From Xylanimonas allomyrinae (GTDB lineage Bacteria > Actinomycetota > Actinomycetes > Actinomycetales > Cellulomonadaceae), in contig NZ_CP035495.1 of the NCBI RefSeq assembly GCF_004135345.1, forward strand, positions 1,922,001 to 1,986,000: 64,000 nt of DNA, in the 5' to 3' direction. The position numbers and the translations under genes are program-made. Within the stretch, counting starts at the first letter, position 1; every line of letters starts with the position of its first letter. Shown one piece after another: positions 45,656 through 55,158 of the stretch. The notes beneath the pieces were generated by a model. That model made no database searches and was not told the origin of the DNA. It saw nothing but the letters and a program-made list of their open reading frames with translations.

Positions 45656-45962
45656 GCTTGCGGCGCTCGCGCTCCGACAGACCGCCCCAGATGCCGAAGC
45701 GCTCGTCGTTCGCGAGCGCGTACTCCAGGCATTCGGCGCGTACCTCGCAGCCGGCGCAAACCTTCTTCGCGTCACGCGTCGAGCCGCCCTTCTCGGGGAA
45801 GAACGCCTCCGGGTCGGTCTGGGCGCACAGCGCCTTGTCCTGCCAGCCCAGGAGCGTCTCGTCCTCGACCGGCGTACCGAAGAGCGGGAGCACAGGGGCA
45901 ACGCGCTCCGGTGCGCGCTGGGCATCGGACGCGAAGTCGTCCTCGTCGAGCAGATTCCACAT
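45636..45962 (-). CDS. whiB2: WhiB family transcriptional regulator, WhiB2/WhmD type
   Basis: 108 residues. Four cysteines for the [4Fe-4S] cluster are at 46, 69, 72 and 78 (CAGC-x5-C), followed by the GIWGG turn (90-94) and a basic tail SERERRKLKRRAV for DNA or sigma-factor interaction. By neighbourhood (DUF3499, pmm, rml genes) it is the WhiB2/WhmD orthologue, needed for division and septation in mycobacteria. AGGAGG lies eight bases before the ATG and a good promoter upstream. It overlaps the end of the convergent DUF2142 gene. Confidence 0.95.
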   Translation of the reverse strand: MWNLLDEDDFASDAQRAPERVAPVLPLFGTPVEDETLLGWQDKALCAQTDPEAFFPEKGGSTRDAKKVCAGCEVRAECLEYALANDERFGIWGGLSERERRKLKRRAV

Positions 45963-46002
45963 GGCGGGTCCTCCTGGGCTTTACGGAAACCGCATAAGTG
46001 GA

Positions 46003-46031
46003 ATTACACGCGTGTCTTTCGGACGCGTCAA
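46003..46031 (-). promoter_or_regulatory. SigA-type promoter of whiB
   Basis: On the minus strand TTGACG (46026-46031) and TGTAAT (46003-46008) are separated by exactly 17 bases. This is the best -35/-10 pair in the window. The start would lie about 35 bases before the ATG, leaving the AGGAGG site (45970-45975) in the leader. The 141-base divergent gap is visibly less GC-rich than its surroundings. Confidence 0.75.
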
Positions 46032-46091
46032 GCCGGATTGTGCTAGCGAGGCCGCCCTCACACAACCTCTCCCGCATTTACACGATGCTTA

Positions 46092-46097
46092 TACCCT
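46092..46097 (+). promoter_or_regulatory. -10 element of the TIGR03089 gene, leaderless start
   Basis: TACCCT (within TTATACCCT), then GTCCTC, then GTG 46104; six-base spacer and no ribosome binding site. Confidence 0.55.
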
Positions 46098-46103
46098 GTC
46101 CTC

Positions 46104-46877
46104 GTGAACACCGCGACCGCAGGGCCCAGGACGATCGACGCGCTGATGAACGTGCTGGTCAGCGACCCAGGGCGGCCGCGCCTGACCTGGTACGGCGACG
46201 ACGGCGAGCGCGTCGAGCTGTCCGGCGCGGTCCTCGCGAACTGGGTGAACAAGACCACCAATCTGCTCGTGGAGGAGTTCGACGCTGGCGCAGGACGACG
46301 CATCCTGATCGACCTCGTGCCGCACTGGCGTTCGGCGGTCTGGGTTCTGGGCGCGCTGCGCTGCGGCGCGACCGCGGTGCTGGCCGGCCCCGGCGGGCGC
46401 ACCCCGGACGGCCACGACCCCGACGTGACGATCACGACGCGCCCCGCCGCGCACACCGGCGACGTCGTCGCCGTCGCGCTCCCGGCGCTCGCACGCCGCT
46501 TCGACGGCGACCTGCCCCCGGGCACGATCGACGCCGCCTCTGCCGTCATGACCTACGCGGACACGGTCGGTTGGGCCCCCGCGACGGACCCGGGCGAGCC
46601 GGCGATCGTCGCCCCGGCGGCGACGGCGCCCGTGCAGGGCGTGCTGTTCGGGGACCTGTTCGGGTGGGCCTCAGGGGCCGAGCCGCGCGGCCGCGTGCTG
46701 CTGGACGGGCGTGCGCCGCTGGTCGAGACGCTGCGCTCGATGCTGGGCGCCTGGTCGGCCGGGGGTTCGGTGGTACTCACCTCCGCGGCGACCGCCACCG
46801 CCTTGGCGGGCGACCCCGCCCGCCTGACCCGGCTCGTGGCACAGGAGGGCGTCACCGTCACGCCGTCCGGCCGCTGA
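46104..46877 (+). CDS. TIGR03089 family protein
   Basis: 257 residues from GTG 46104. It matches the actinobacterial TIGR03089 family: TIDALMNVLVSDPGRPRLTW near the start and LIDLVPHWRSAVWVLGALRC in the middle. The sequence resembles the N-terminal part of AMP-binding (acyl-CoA synthetase-like) enzymes but lacks the P-loop-like TSGTTGKPK motif and the C-terminal domain, so adenylation activity is unlikely. Function unknown. It stands beside whiB in several actinobacteria and converges on the methyltransferase with a 3-base gap. Confidence 0.85.
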   Translation: MNTATAGPRTIDALMNVLVSDPGRPRLTWYGDDGERVELSGAVLANWVNKTTNLLVEEFDAGAGRRILIDLVPHWRSAVWVLGALRCGATAVLAGPGGRTPDGHDPDVTITTRPAAHTGDVVAVALPALARRFDGDLPPGTIDAASAVMTYADTVGWAPATDPGEPAIVAPAATAPVQGVLFGDLFGWASGAEPRGRVLLDGRAPLVETLRSMLGAWSAGGSVVLTSAATATALAGDPARLTRLVAQEGVTVTPSGR

Positions 46878-46880
46878 GCC

Positions 46881-47624
46881 TCAGCGCGGAGCCGTCCCCC
46901 AGCCGATCAGCCCCGTCCCGTGCTGCGGGAACGCGCGCTGCACGAGCCGGAAGGGCCACGTCCCCGCGGCGATGACGGCTCCCTGGACCGTGGTCGACGG
47001 CTGGAACAGCCGTCCGCTGCGTGCCGTCCGGTCGGCCACGGCGTCCTCCCGCACATCGAGGCGCCGCGACGCGATCCGGTTGCGCACCGCCTCGAGCGCG
47101 TAGCCGAGCGGCATCCCGTACAGGCGGGTGCCGACGTCGCCCAGGCCCGCGCCCGCGAGCAGGGCCGCCAGCCGCACGGGCTCGTAGCGGCGGAAGTGCC
47201 CGACCGCGTCGTCCATCGCCCCGAATCGCGACGGCCAGGCCGGGGTCGAGACCAGCAGGAGCCCACCCGGCCGCAGCCGGGCGGCCCACTCGGCGAGCGC
47301 CGCGGCGTCGTCCTCGATGTGCTCGACGACCTCGAACGCGCACACGAGGTCGAAGCCCGACGCGTCGATCGAGTCGAGCGGGCCGTGGACGAGCGTCGCG
47401 TCGACGCCCGCGGCCGCCGCGCGTCCGCGGGCGGCCGCGAGGCTCGCGCCGTCGAGCTCGACCCCGGTGTAGCGGTGCCGCTGCGCGAGCCGGACCCCGA
47501 CGGCGCCCTGACCGCAGCCGACCTCGAGCACGCGGGCGCCCTCTGCGGGCAGCGCGCGTGCGACGAGGCGGGACGCGACGTCCCAGCGCAGCCGAGCGTA
47601 GGGGGTCAGCGGCGGCAGCGGCAC
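46881..47624 (-). CDS. Class I SAM-dependent methyltransferase
   Basis: 247 residues from GTG 47624; the open frame extends upstream into the UPF0104 gene but that part is antisense-like. SAM motif I is VLEVGCGQGA (32-41), with ELDGASLAAARGRA as the acidic-loop strand, FDLVCAFEVVEHIEDD as motif II (UbiG/methyltransf_11 type) and LRPGGLLLVSTPAWP as motif III. The FRRYEP stretch is often seen in polysaccharide- or lipid-linked methyltransferases. It sits ten bases after the UPF0104 gene in a glycosylation operon, so an envelope sugar or lipid is a likely substrate (inference). Confidence 0.85.
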   Translation of the reverse strand: MPLPPLTPYARLRWDVASRLVARALPAEGARVLEVGCGQGAVGVRLAQRHRYTGVELDGASLAAARGRAAAAGVDATLVHGPLDSIDASGFDLVCAFEVVEHIEDDAAALAEWAARLRPGGLLLVSTPAWPSRFGAMDDAVGHFRRYEPVRLAALLAGAGLGDVGTRLYGMPLGYALEAVRNRIASRRLDVREDAVADRTARSGRLFQPSTTVQGAVIAAGTWPFRLVQRAFPQHGTGLIGWGTAPR

Positions 47625-47634
47625 GGCGCGCAGC

Positions 47635-48578
47635 CTAGCGGCTCCTCGCGGGACGGACCAGCATGCCCACGGCCGCGAAGACGAGGTCCACCACGGTGAG
47701 CAGCGCACGCGTGAGCAGCACGACCAGCAGCACCGCGGCGTGCGGAAGGGCGCCGGCGAGGAGCGCGAGCAGCACCGCCTCACGCACCCCGGCGCCCGCG
47801 GGCACGAACACGACGACGAACCCGGCGACCCACGCGAGCGCGTACCCGCCGACGAGCATGACGAGCGTGCGCCCGGTCGCGTCCAGGCCGAGGCCTGTCG
47901 CCAGCAGCCACACGTGGACGCCCGCGACCACCCAGCTCAGCACCGACCAGCCGACCGCGACGCCCAGGCCGCCCCAGCTCAGCGGCCGCTCCAGCGGGGG
48001 CGTCGCAGCAGCCGCAGCCCGACGCCCACCAGGCGCCCCAGCACCGCCGGAACCAGCAGCACCAGCAGCAAGGGAGCGACCCACGCCAGCCACCCCCAGC
48101 CGTGCAGGTCTCCCGCTCCGGCGACCGACAGGCACACGGCCGCCGTCACCGTGCCCGAGACCACCCCGAGCAGCACCGCCAGCGCCATCGCCGCGAGCGA
48201 CCGGGCTCGCGGCACCTTGTGGTCGGCCCCGATCTCTGCCGCGGCCACGACGTTCCAGACCCCGCCGGGCACGTACTTGCCGATCTGGCTCACGCCGAAC
48301 ACGGCGACCGCCGGTCGCAGCGGCAGCGGCGAGCCGAGGTCGGCGAGCAGCGCCCGCCACGACAGGAAGGTGCACCACACGTAGACGAGCCCGGCGGCAC
48401 CGGCCCCGGCCAGGTGGGCGCCCGGCATGCGCCGCGCGGCCACGGCGAGCTCGTCCCACGACGCCGCGACCGCGACGACCGCGAGCGCGACGGCCGCCAC
48501 GAGGAACACCCACCTCACGACGGGCGAGCGCAGCACGGCCAGCGCACGGCGGGCCGACGGGCGGGCCGCGGTGGTCAT
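47635..48578 (-). CDS. UPF0104/lysylphosphatidylglycerol synthase-type flippase domain protein (one frame break)
   Basis: Start ATG 48578 overlaps the stop of the preceding glycosyltransferase (ATGA). About eight membrane helices; the family motif KYVPGGVWNVVAAAEIG is at about residues 103-119. The frame breaks after RLLRRP; one added C (G on the plus strand) at 47996-48000 gives RRPPLERPLSWGGLGVAVGW and continues through VPAGAGVREAVLLALLAG to 47635. The repaired length is about 314 residues, normal for the family. Relatives flip lipids or accompany polysaccharide synthesis; specificity is unknown. Confidence 0.85.
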
Positions 48579-49708
48579 GCCGCCGCGCTTCCGAGGCTGG
48601 CGGCGAGCCGGCCCAGCAGCGGCGCGACGACGACGGCGGGCCGCACCTCGTCGCGGCCGGCCCTCGCCCGCGCTGCCGCGGCGGCGTAGCGGGCCGGGTC
48701 CGCGAGCTCGGCGAGGCGGGCCGCGAGCGCCGCCGCGTCCGCCGGTGGTACGAGCTCGAGGTGCTCGCCGAGCGCCCGGCGCTGCGGAGCGGTGTCGGAG
48801 GTGACGACGACGCGCCCGGCCGCCAAGCCTTGGTACACCTTGTTGGGCACGACGCGCAGCCCCTTGGGCGTGGCGGAGAAGATGCCGAGGCACACGTGGT
48901 GGGAGGCGACGATCCCGGGCAGCGCGGCCGGGTCGATCCACTCGTGCCAGGTCACGCGCACCGAGCCGGCGGTGCCCGACGGCGCGGCGGCCCGGGTCGC
49001 GGCGAGGTCCTGGCCGCTGCCGACCATCGTCACGTCGAGCGGCGTCCCGGCGGCGGCCGCGAGCGTGAGCGCCGCTCCGATGACGGGCGCGCCCTGGAGC
49101 GGGGTGAACAGGCCGAAGAAGACGACGCGCAGCGGCTCGCCGTCGGCGGGACCCGCCGCGGCCGCGTCGGGCTCGCCCGCCGCGAGCCACGCGTCGGGTG
49201 CCCCGACCGGCACGACGACGCCCTTGCCGGGGTCGCGAAGCATCGCCAGGTGCTCGGCGGTGTCGACGAGCACGACGTCGGCGGCCCGCGTCGCCGCGCG
49301 GTCCAGCAGCCCCAGCACGCGCACGCGCAGGCCGCGGGCCCCCCGGTCGAGCGCGGTGTCGGCGGCGAAGACCAGGTGGTCGAGCACGAGCGTGGTGCGC
49401 GGGTACAGGACGCGCGCGAGCAGCACGTCGAAGTGCCCGAGGTACCCGACGAGCACGGCTGCGGGCGTGCCGCGGCGGGCGCGCAGTGTGACGGCGGCGG
49501 CGGTCAGGCGCGCCCAGCACGTGAGCATCCGCACGAGCAGCACGGGCAGGCGCCACGGCTCGCGCAGCATGCGCACGCGTTCGGCCGTGGTGAAGCCGAG
49601 CGGGCGGTTGACCTCGACGACCTCACGCCCGTGGGCGCGCAGCCCCGCGACCAGGATCCCGGCGCGCGGGTGACGCGCGGCGTCGTACGTCCCGAAGGCG
49701 ACGATCAC
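48575..49708 (-). CDS. Glycosyltransferase, GT-B fold
   Basis: 377 residues from GTG 49708 (GTGA overlap with the preceding gene); the open frame continues upstream but only as antisense. The protein starts VIVAFGTYDAARHPRAGILV; the donor half shows RVVFFGLFTPLQGAPVIGAA, VTMVGSGQDL and PNKVYQGLAAGRVVVTSDT, which fits family 4-like enzymes. It lies in an operon 52388-46881 with a dolichol-phosphate-type GT2, a DUF2142 protein, a UPF0104 protein and a methyltransferase. Confidence 0.82.
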   Translation of the reverse strand: MIVAFGTYDAARHPRAGILVAGLRAHGREVVEVNRPLGFTTAERVRMLREPWRLPVLLVRMLTCWARLTAAAVTLRARRGTPAAVLVGYLGHFDVLLARVLYPRTTLVLDHLVFAADTALDRGARGLRVRVLGLLDRAATRAADVVLVDTAEHLAMLRDPGKGVVVPVGAPDAWLAAGEPDAAAAGPADGEPLRVVFFGLFTPLQGAPVIGAALTLAAAAGTPLDVTMVGSGQDLAATRAAAPSGTAGSVRVTWHEWIDPAALPGIVASHHVCLGIFSATPKGLRVVPNKVYQGLAAGRVVVTSDTAPQRRALGEHLELVPPADAAALAARLAELADPARYAAAAARARAGRDEVRPAVVVAPLLGRLAASLGSAAA

Positions 49709-50748
49709 GGGCGGCTCTCCGGGGCGTCGGCCGGCCGGGGCGTCGTCGGCGAGGTCCTGGCCGTGCCGTTGGCGGCGTCGCGGCCGGGATCGCGCACGAG
49801 CTCGGGTGCGGGCCCGTACTGGAGCTCCTTGGTGCGTTCGAGGATCTCCTCCGACAGTGTCCGGTTGGTGCTCAGCAGGTCGGCGATGACCAGGAGCGCG
49901 AAGCACAGCAGCGAGCCGACCAGCATGGTGGTGCCGAACACGACGGACTGCACGTGCCCGGCCCCGTGCCCCTCGGTCCACAGGACGAGGAACCGCACGA
50001 GCGGCACGATGCCCGCGACCCCGAACACGGCCCCGAGCGTGAGGAACACGCCGTACGGCTTGTACATCACGTAGCTGCGGGCGATGGCCTTGCCCGACTG
50101 GCCCATGTGCTGCCAGATGTTCTTGAACAGCCGCGACGGGCGCGTCCTGGCGTTGGTGGTGATGGGCACCGAGGCGATCCGCAGTCGCTTGTTGCCCGCC
50201 TGGATGATGGTCTCCATCGTGTAGCTGAACTGCGTCAGCACGCTCAGCCGCATGAGCGCGGCACGCGAGTACGCGCGGAAGCCCGATGCGGCGTCGGGCA
50301 GCGACGTGCCCGCGGCGACCGACACGACGCGTGACCCGACGCGCTGCATGAGCTTCTTGAACGGCGAGAAGTGCGCGATGGTCGCCGTCTGCCGGTCGCC
50401 GATGGCGATGTCGGCCTCACGCCGCAGCAAGGGCCCCACCAGCGCCGGGATCATCTCCTGCGGGTACTGGTTGTCGCCATCGGTGTTCACAACGATGTCG
50501 GCGCCGTGCCGCAGCGCATAGTCGATGCCGTCACGGAACGAGCGCGCCAGGCCTATGTTGCGCGTGTGCCGAACGACGTGCTCGACGCCGAGCGCGCGCG
50601 CGACCTCGACCGTGCGGTCCGTCGAGCCGTCGTCGATGACGACGACGTGCACCTCGTCGATCCCGGGGATCTCTCGCGGGATCGACGCCAGAACGAGGGG
50701 CAGCGTGGCCTCCTCGTTGAGGCACGGGATCTGCACGAACAGCTTCAT
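49705..50748 (-). CDS. Polyprenyl-phosphate glycosyltransferase, GT2
   Basis: 347 residues from ATG 50748 (ATGA overlap). The GT2 domain has FVQIPCLNEEATLPLVL, VVIDDGSTDRTVEVA, the metal motif NTDGDNQYPQEMIPALV and RQTATIAHFSPFKKLMQ, typical of dolichyl-phosphate mannose/glucose synthase-like enzymes. Two C-terminal membrane helices (about 245-270 and 285-305) anchor it. It would make a polyprenyl-phosphate sugar, the very donor type that the adjacent DUF2142 (GT-C-like) proteins use. Confidence 0.9.
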   Translation of the reverse strand: MKLFVQIPCLNEEATLPLVLASIPREIPGIDEVHVVVIDDGSTDRTVEVARALGVEHVVRHTRNIGLARSFRDGIDYALRHGADIVVNTDGDNQYPQEMIPALVGPLLRREADIAIGDRQTATIAHFSPFKKLMQRVGSRVVSVAAGTSLPDAASGFRAYSRAALMRLSVLTQFSYTMETIIQAGNKRLRIASVPITTNARTRPSRLFKNIWQHMGQSGKAIARSYVMYKPYGVFLTLGAVFGVAGIVPLVRFLVLWTEGHGAGHVQSVVFGTTMLVGSLLCFALLVIADLLSTNRTLSEEILERTKELQYGPAPELVRDPGRDAANGTARTSPTTPRPADAPESRP

Positions 50749-52388
50749 CGACGGCCTCCAGCCTCGGGAACGGGGGAACTCCGCCGTGCGACGACGGCGC
50801 TGCGTACGACGACGGCGACGGCTCCCACGGCGAGCGCCGCGGCGGCACCGACGGTCGCCGCCAGCCAGCCTGGGCTCAGCGGGCTCCACGCCGCCCAACG
50901 CGCGAGGGCGTCACCGAAGGTGTCATCCGCACAACGGTAGAACGCCCCAAACGCCCAGGCGAGCCCGCTGGCGCCGGAAAGCAGCCCGAGCCCGGTCACG
51001 ACGACGAGCGTCACCCGCGCGCGGTCCTCACGCCGCCTGACCGTGTGCCACAGCCCCACGGCGAGCAGCGCGCCGAGCGCGGCCAGGCCACCGTAGACGT
51101 ACCGCCCGTGCAGCGCGACGAGGCGGTCGGTGTCTCGCCAGAACTGCCACGCGTTGAAGATCACCCCGAACGTCAGCCCAGCGGGCAGCGCGGCGAGCAC
51201 CAGCGCTCCGCGGCGCGTTCCAGGGACGGTCAGCGCGACGACGCCCGCGGCCGCGAGCAGCACCGATCCCAGCACCACGAGCCGCAGGTCGAGCCAGATC
51301 TCGAGCCACGAGAGGTGACCCCAGAACGACTGTGCGACACGCCGCACCGCCGTGGGCAGCACGTCGGCCGCGGGCACGATGTCCAGCCGGGACACGTCCC
51401 GCGGGCGCCCCACGGGCTGCACCGCACCGAGCACGAGCACGTTGCGCACCCACCACCATCCGCCCGCGGCGAGGGCGGTTCCCAGCGCGGTCGCGCACCG
51501 CGCTGCGCGCGGCCAGAACGTGCCCCGCCAGTCGACCCGCCAGGGGCGCGGCGCGGGCCGCCCTCCCCAGGGGGCGAGCGCGTAGGCCGCGACGACGCCG
51601 GGCACGGCGAACGCCGGCATGACCTTGCCGAGCAGCCCGAGCCCGAGCACGACGCCGAGCGCCACGGCCGTGCGCCAGCGCGTGTCACCCGTGACGACGC
51701 GCACGCTGAGCCAGGTCACGACGGCGAGAGCGATGACCACGATCGCGTCGTTGTTGGCCGAGCCGAGGATGTTGCCCACCCCGGGCGCGAACAGCGGCAG
51801 CGGCGCGGCCACGAGCGCCGCGGGCCACGACCCGGTGAGCCGCCGCGCGGAAGCGGCCGCGAACGGCACGGCGGCGGCGAGCATGGCGACGTCCATGAGC
51901 CGCAGCGCGAGCAGCGCCTGGTCCCAGCGTGCGTCGGCGAGGCCTGTGACGCGCAGCAGCGCGGCGCCGACGGCGTACCAGCCGGGCGGGTGCTGGGTCA
52001 TCTGGTCGACGACGGCGTCGGCGGGCGGCGGCGTCGGGGTCACGGCGTTGCCGGCGTCGATGCGTGTGCGTTCGGCGCGCACCGACGGCGTCCGGTCGAC
52101 GAACTGCGGCTTGCCGGGCCGCACGATGCGCCGTCCTGGCAGGTCACCGGGCCAGCCGGCCTCACGCTCGGCGTCGGCGACGATGGGCGGCACATACGCC
52201 TCGCCCGGCGGGGGCCACCCTCCGCCGTAGGCGATCCGCAGCACGGAGCCCAGGTGCGTCTGCTCGTCGGGTGAGCGGAAGGGTGGGGTGAGCACCGCCC
52301 AGCAGACCCCCCATGCGGCCACGAGCACGAGCAGCGCGGCCAGAGCGCGTCGCCAGGCGACGTCGCTCCTCGCGTCCTGAGTTCTCAT
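50745..52388 (-). CDS. DUF2142-type polytopic membrane protein (copy 2)
   Basis: 547 residues from ATG 52388; the open frame continues much further upstream as antisense to copy 3. About twelve membrane helices. LTPPFRSPDEQTHLGSVLRI (first loop), QHPPGWYAVGAAL and LGSANNDAIVVIALAVV carry the PDE, PP and NND family motifs. Strong similarity by eye to copy 3 (both have TPPxRxPDExxHLxSVLRxAYGGGW) points to a tandem duplication. Probable GT-C-like glycosyltransferase using polyprenyl-linked sugar. Confidence 0.85.
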   Translation of the reverse strand: MRTQDARSDVAWRRALAALLVLVAAWGVCWAVLTPPFRSPDEQTHLGSVLRIAYGGGWPPPGEAYVPPIVADAEREAGWPGDLPGRRIVRPGKPQFVDRTPSVRAERTRIDAGNAVTPTPPPADAVVDQMTQHPPGWYAVGAALLRVTGLADARWDQALLALRLMDVAMLAAAVPFAAASARRLTGSWPAALVAAPLPLFAPGVGNILGSANNDAIVVIALAVVTWLSVRVVTGDTRWRTAVALGVVLGLGLLGKVMPAFAVPGVVAAYALAPWGGRPAPRPWRVDWRGTFWPRAARCATALGTALAAGGWWWVRNVLVLGAVQPVGRPRDVSRLDIVPAADVLPTAVRRVAQSFWGHLSWLEIWLDLRLVVLGSVLLAAAGVVALTVPGTRRGALVLAALPAGLTFGVIFNAWQFWRDTDRLVALHGRYVYGGLAALGALLAVGLWHTVRRREDRARVTLVVVTGLGLLSGASGLAWAFGAFYRCADDTFGDALARWAAWSPLSPGWLAATVGAAAALAVGAVAVVVRSAVVARRSSPVPEAGGRR

Positions 52389-52429
52389 CGTGCCCGTCTG
52401 ACGCCTCTGTTCTCTCCACCAGGTGCGGC

Positions 52430-54100
52430 CTATCGGCGCACAGTCTCGCAGAGTGCGGCGGCATCTCCCTGCGTGACGGGCGCCCTCGGTCGCCGCGCCG
52501 CCTGCGCGACCGCGGCAGCGAGCGTGACCGCACCGACGACGGACGTCGCGGCGCCCACGGTCGCGAGCGCCGCTGGCCCCACGGGGCTCAGCACCTCCCA
52601 GCGCTCCCAGGCACGCGCCACGGTCCACCCCGCCGGCCGGAAGAAGCCCTCGAACGCGAACCACAGCCCGTAGGCGGTGATCGCGAGCCCGCCCAGCAGC
52701 ACCACGGGAACAGCGACCCGCATGCGCGCCTCCAGCCCGCCGACCAGTCGCAGCACGGCGACCGCGACGACCACCGCCAGTGCCGCCAGCGCACCGGACA
52801 GGTAGCGCCCCTGGAGGCCGACCATCATCCCGTGCTGGTGGTAGTAGCCCCATGCGTTGGCGATGATCGCGCCGGTGAGGATGGTGGGCAGCGCGATCAG
52901 GACGAGGGCGGCCCGCCAGGTCCGGCGCGAGGTGAGCGCGACCACGCCCAGCGCGAGCAGCACCAGGGTGGCCGTCAGCCAGAACGCCTGCGGGGTGCGC
53001 AGGTCGAGCCACCCGAAGTCTCCGAAGAACGACAGTGCCAGGGTCCGCCACGCCTTGACGACGTACGTCGTCGCGGGCCGTACCACCAGGTCCACGGGCA
53101 CACGGTCCATCCCGACGGGCTGCACCGTGCCGTAGACGACGACGTTGCGCACCCACCACCAGCCCCCGACGGCGAGCGCGACCCCGCCGGCCAGCAGCAC
53201 CCGGCCGACGTCCGCGCCCAGGGCGCGCCTGCGCCCGACGGTGCGCGGCCCCAGCACGCCTCCCGGCGCGGTCAGGTACGCCAGCGCCACGACCGGAAGC
53301 AGGAACGCGGCCATGACCTTGGTCAGCAGCCCGATGCCGACGACGACGCCGATGACCGTGGCCGTGCGCAGGCTCCGGTCCCCGGTCAGCACCTTGACCA
53401 CCAGGGCGGTGACCACCGCCCCGACCAGGGTGACGAGAGCGTCGTTGTTGACCGCCCCGAGGATGTGCTGCATCTGGGGCACGAGCAGCGGGAACGTCGC
53501 GGCGACCGCTCCCGCCGCGACCGACCCGGTCAGCCGCCGGGCCGACCAGGCGGCGAGCGGCACGAGCGGCGCGAGCAGCGCGACGTCGAGCAGGCGCAGT
53601 GCGAGCACCTGCTGGTCCCAGCGCGCGTCGACGAGGCCGGTGGCGTGCAGCACGGCGGCGCCGAGCGCGTAGTAGAGGGGCGGGTGCTGGCTCATCTGGT
53701 CGACGTCCTCGGGCCGCGTCGCCGGCCCCCGCGGCAGCGCCGTGGCCGCGTCGACCCGGGCGCGCTCGGCGGCCGGGACGATCACCGCGTCCGCGAACTG
53801 CGGCACCGCGATCCGGTCGGTGAACCGGCCGGGGACGTCGGTCTCCAGCGCGACGTCGATGCGCGCCTGCTGGACCGCCGGTGCCATGACGGCGTCGCCT
53901 GGCTGCGGCCAGCCTCCGCCGTAGGCGAGGCGCAGCACGCTGTTGAGGTGCTGGGGCTCGTCGGGTGCGCGCAACGGTGGCGTGAGCAACGCCCAGGTCG
54001 CGGCGACTCCCACCACCAGCAGGGTCAGCAGGAGGTCGAGGCGCCGGTGGCCGCGCACCTGGCCGACGCTCGACCCCGGCACAAGTCCGGTCAGGTCCAT
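52430..54100 (-). CDS. DUF2142-type polytopic membrane protein (copy 3)
   Basis: 556 residues from ATG 54100; an upstream GTG at 54133 is less likely. About twelve helices, with LTPPLRAPDEPQHLNSVLRL, SQHPPLYYALGAAVLHATG and LGAVNNDALVTLVGAVV. It is the closest relative of copy 2, from which it is separated by 41 bases. A CAGACT hexamer seven bases before the ATG may be a weak leaderless promoter. It is first in the minus-strand operon that runs to the methyltransferase. Confidence 0.85.
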   Translation of the reverse strand: MDLTGLVPGSSVGQVRGHRRLDLLLTLLVVGVAATWALLTPPLRAPDEPQHLNSVLRLAYGGGWPQPGDAVMAPAVQQARIDVALETDVPGRFTDRIAVPQFADAVIVPAAERARVDAATALPRGPATRPEDVDQMSQHPPLYYALGAAVLHATGLVDARWDQQVLALRLLDVALLAPLVPLAAWSARRLTGSVAAGAVAATFPLLVPQMQHILGAVNNDALVTLVGAVVTALVVKVLTGDRSLRTATVIGVVVGIGLLTKVMAAFLLPVVALAYLTAPGGVLGPRTVGRRRALGADVGRVLLAGGVALAVGGWWWVRNVVVYGTVQPVGMDRVPVDLVVRPATTYVVKAWRTLALSFFGDFGWLDLRTPQAFWLTATLVLLALGVVALTSRRTWRAALVLIALPTILTGAIIANAWGYYHQHGMMVGLQGRYLSGALAALAVVVAVAVLRLVGGLEARMRVAVPVVLLGGLAITAYGLWFAFEGFFRPAGWTVARAWERWEVLSPVGPAALATVGAATSVVGAVTLAAAVAQAARRPRAPVTQGDAAALCETVRR

Positions 54101-54198
54101 GGTGACCAGTCTGACGCGATCCCCCGCCCGCACGGCAAGTGCCGGACCCCACCGACGGCCGACCGCCAGTTTGGCAGCGAGCGCTCAGATCGCACGGC

Positions 54199-54204
54199 TA
54201 GGCT
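54199..54204 (+). promoter_or_regulatory. -10 element of the rhamnosyltransferase-like gene
   Basis: TAGGCT lies nine bases before ATG 54214, so the leader would be two or three bases at most. The 113-base divergent gap to copy 3 holds nothing else. Confidence 0.45.
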
Positions 54205-54213
54205 CGGGTCCCG

Positions 54214-55118
54214 ATGTCCCAGCACCCTTCCGCCGCACCGTCCGGCGCCCTAATCCGCGTCGTGTGCGTCGTCTTCAACCCCGGCGACGAGCTCCGCTCG
54301 TTCGTTTCGTCGCTCGCCCTGGCGACGCGGCTGCCGTACGAGCTGGTGATCGTCGACAACGGCGAGTCCACCGACGTCGTCGACGAGCTCGATGCGGCCG
54401 GCGAGGCACGGGTCGTGCGCCATCCCGGTGGCAACGTCGGCTATGGTCGCGCCGCCAACGAGGGCGCGGCAGGGACGACGGCACCGTGGCTCGTCGTCGC
54501 GAACCCCGACGTCGTCTGGGAGCCCGGCTCGCTCGACCGGCTGGTCGAGGCCGCGACCGCCGACCCGGGCGCCGGAAGCCTGGGGCCGCGCATCCTGAAC
54601 ACGGATGGGACGACGTACCCGTCGGCGCGCTCGCTCCCGTCGCTGACCGTCGGCGCAGGCCACGCCCTGCTGCACACCGTCTGGCCCTCCAACCCGTGGA
54701 CGCGCGAGTACCGCCAGAGCGAGGCCATCGTCTCGGCGGACGCCCCGCGCGCAGCGGGCTGGCTCTCGGGGGCCTGCCTTCTGCTGCGCCCCGCCGCGTT
54801 CACCCAGGTCGGCGGGTTCGACGAGCGCTACTTCATGTTTTTCGAGGACGTCGACCTCGGCGACCGGCTCGGGCGCGCCGGCTGGCGCAACCTCTACGTG
54901 CCGGCCGCTCGCGTGACGCACCTACAGGGCGTGTCGTGGAAGCACTCGCCCGCGCCGATGATCCGCGCCCATCACGCGAGCGCGAAGCGGTACCTGTTCG
55001 ACCGGTGGGGGCGTGGTGGCAGGCGCCGGTGCGGCTGGTCATGGGCGTCGGGCTCTGGGTGCGGGAACGGGCCGAGGTCGCGCTGTCGGAGCGCGAACGA
55101 CGCCGCGAATCGCGGTAG
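54214..55118 (+). CDS. Rhamnosyltransferase-like GT2 enzyme, WbbL type (one frame break)
   Basis: ATG 54214. The GT2 core reads [67 protein letters not shown] and [18 protein letters not shown]. The ANPD and EDVDL motifs fit WbbL, which adds rhamnose to polyprenyl-linked GlcNAc in the mycolata wall linker. Read literally the frame runs into rmlA as a 602-residue fusion; one added G at 55007-55011 gives [20 protein letters not shown] and a stop at 55118. The fusion is therefore an artefact. Neighbouring rmlA, rmlD and rmlC supply dTDP-rhamnose; wbbL lies next to manB and rmlD in M. tuberculosis. Confidence 0.85.
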
Positions 55119-55158
55119 CGCGACGCGGGCCGCCGCGACTGCGGCACAATGGGGAACC

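Noticed and set aside
50745-54152. A 1,135-residue protein from the long frame covering DUF2142 copies 2 and 3.
   Set aside because: The upstream half is antisense-type sequence in another frame over copy 3, which is intact in its own frame; copy 2 starts at 52388.
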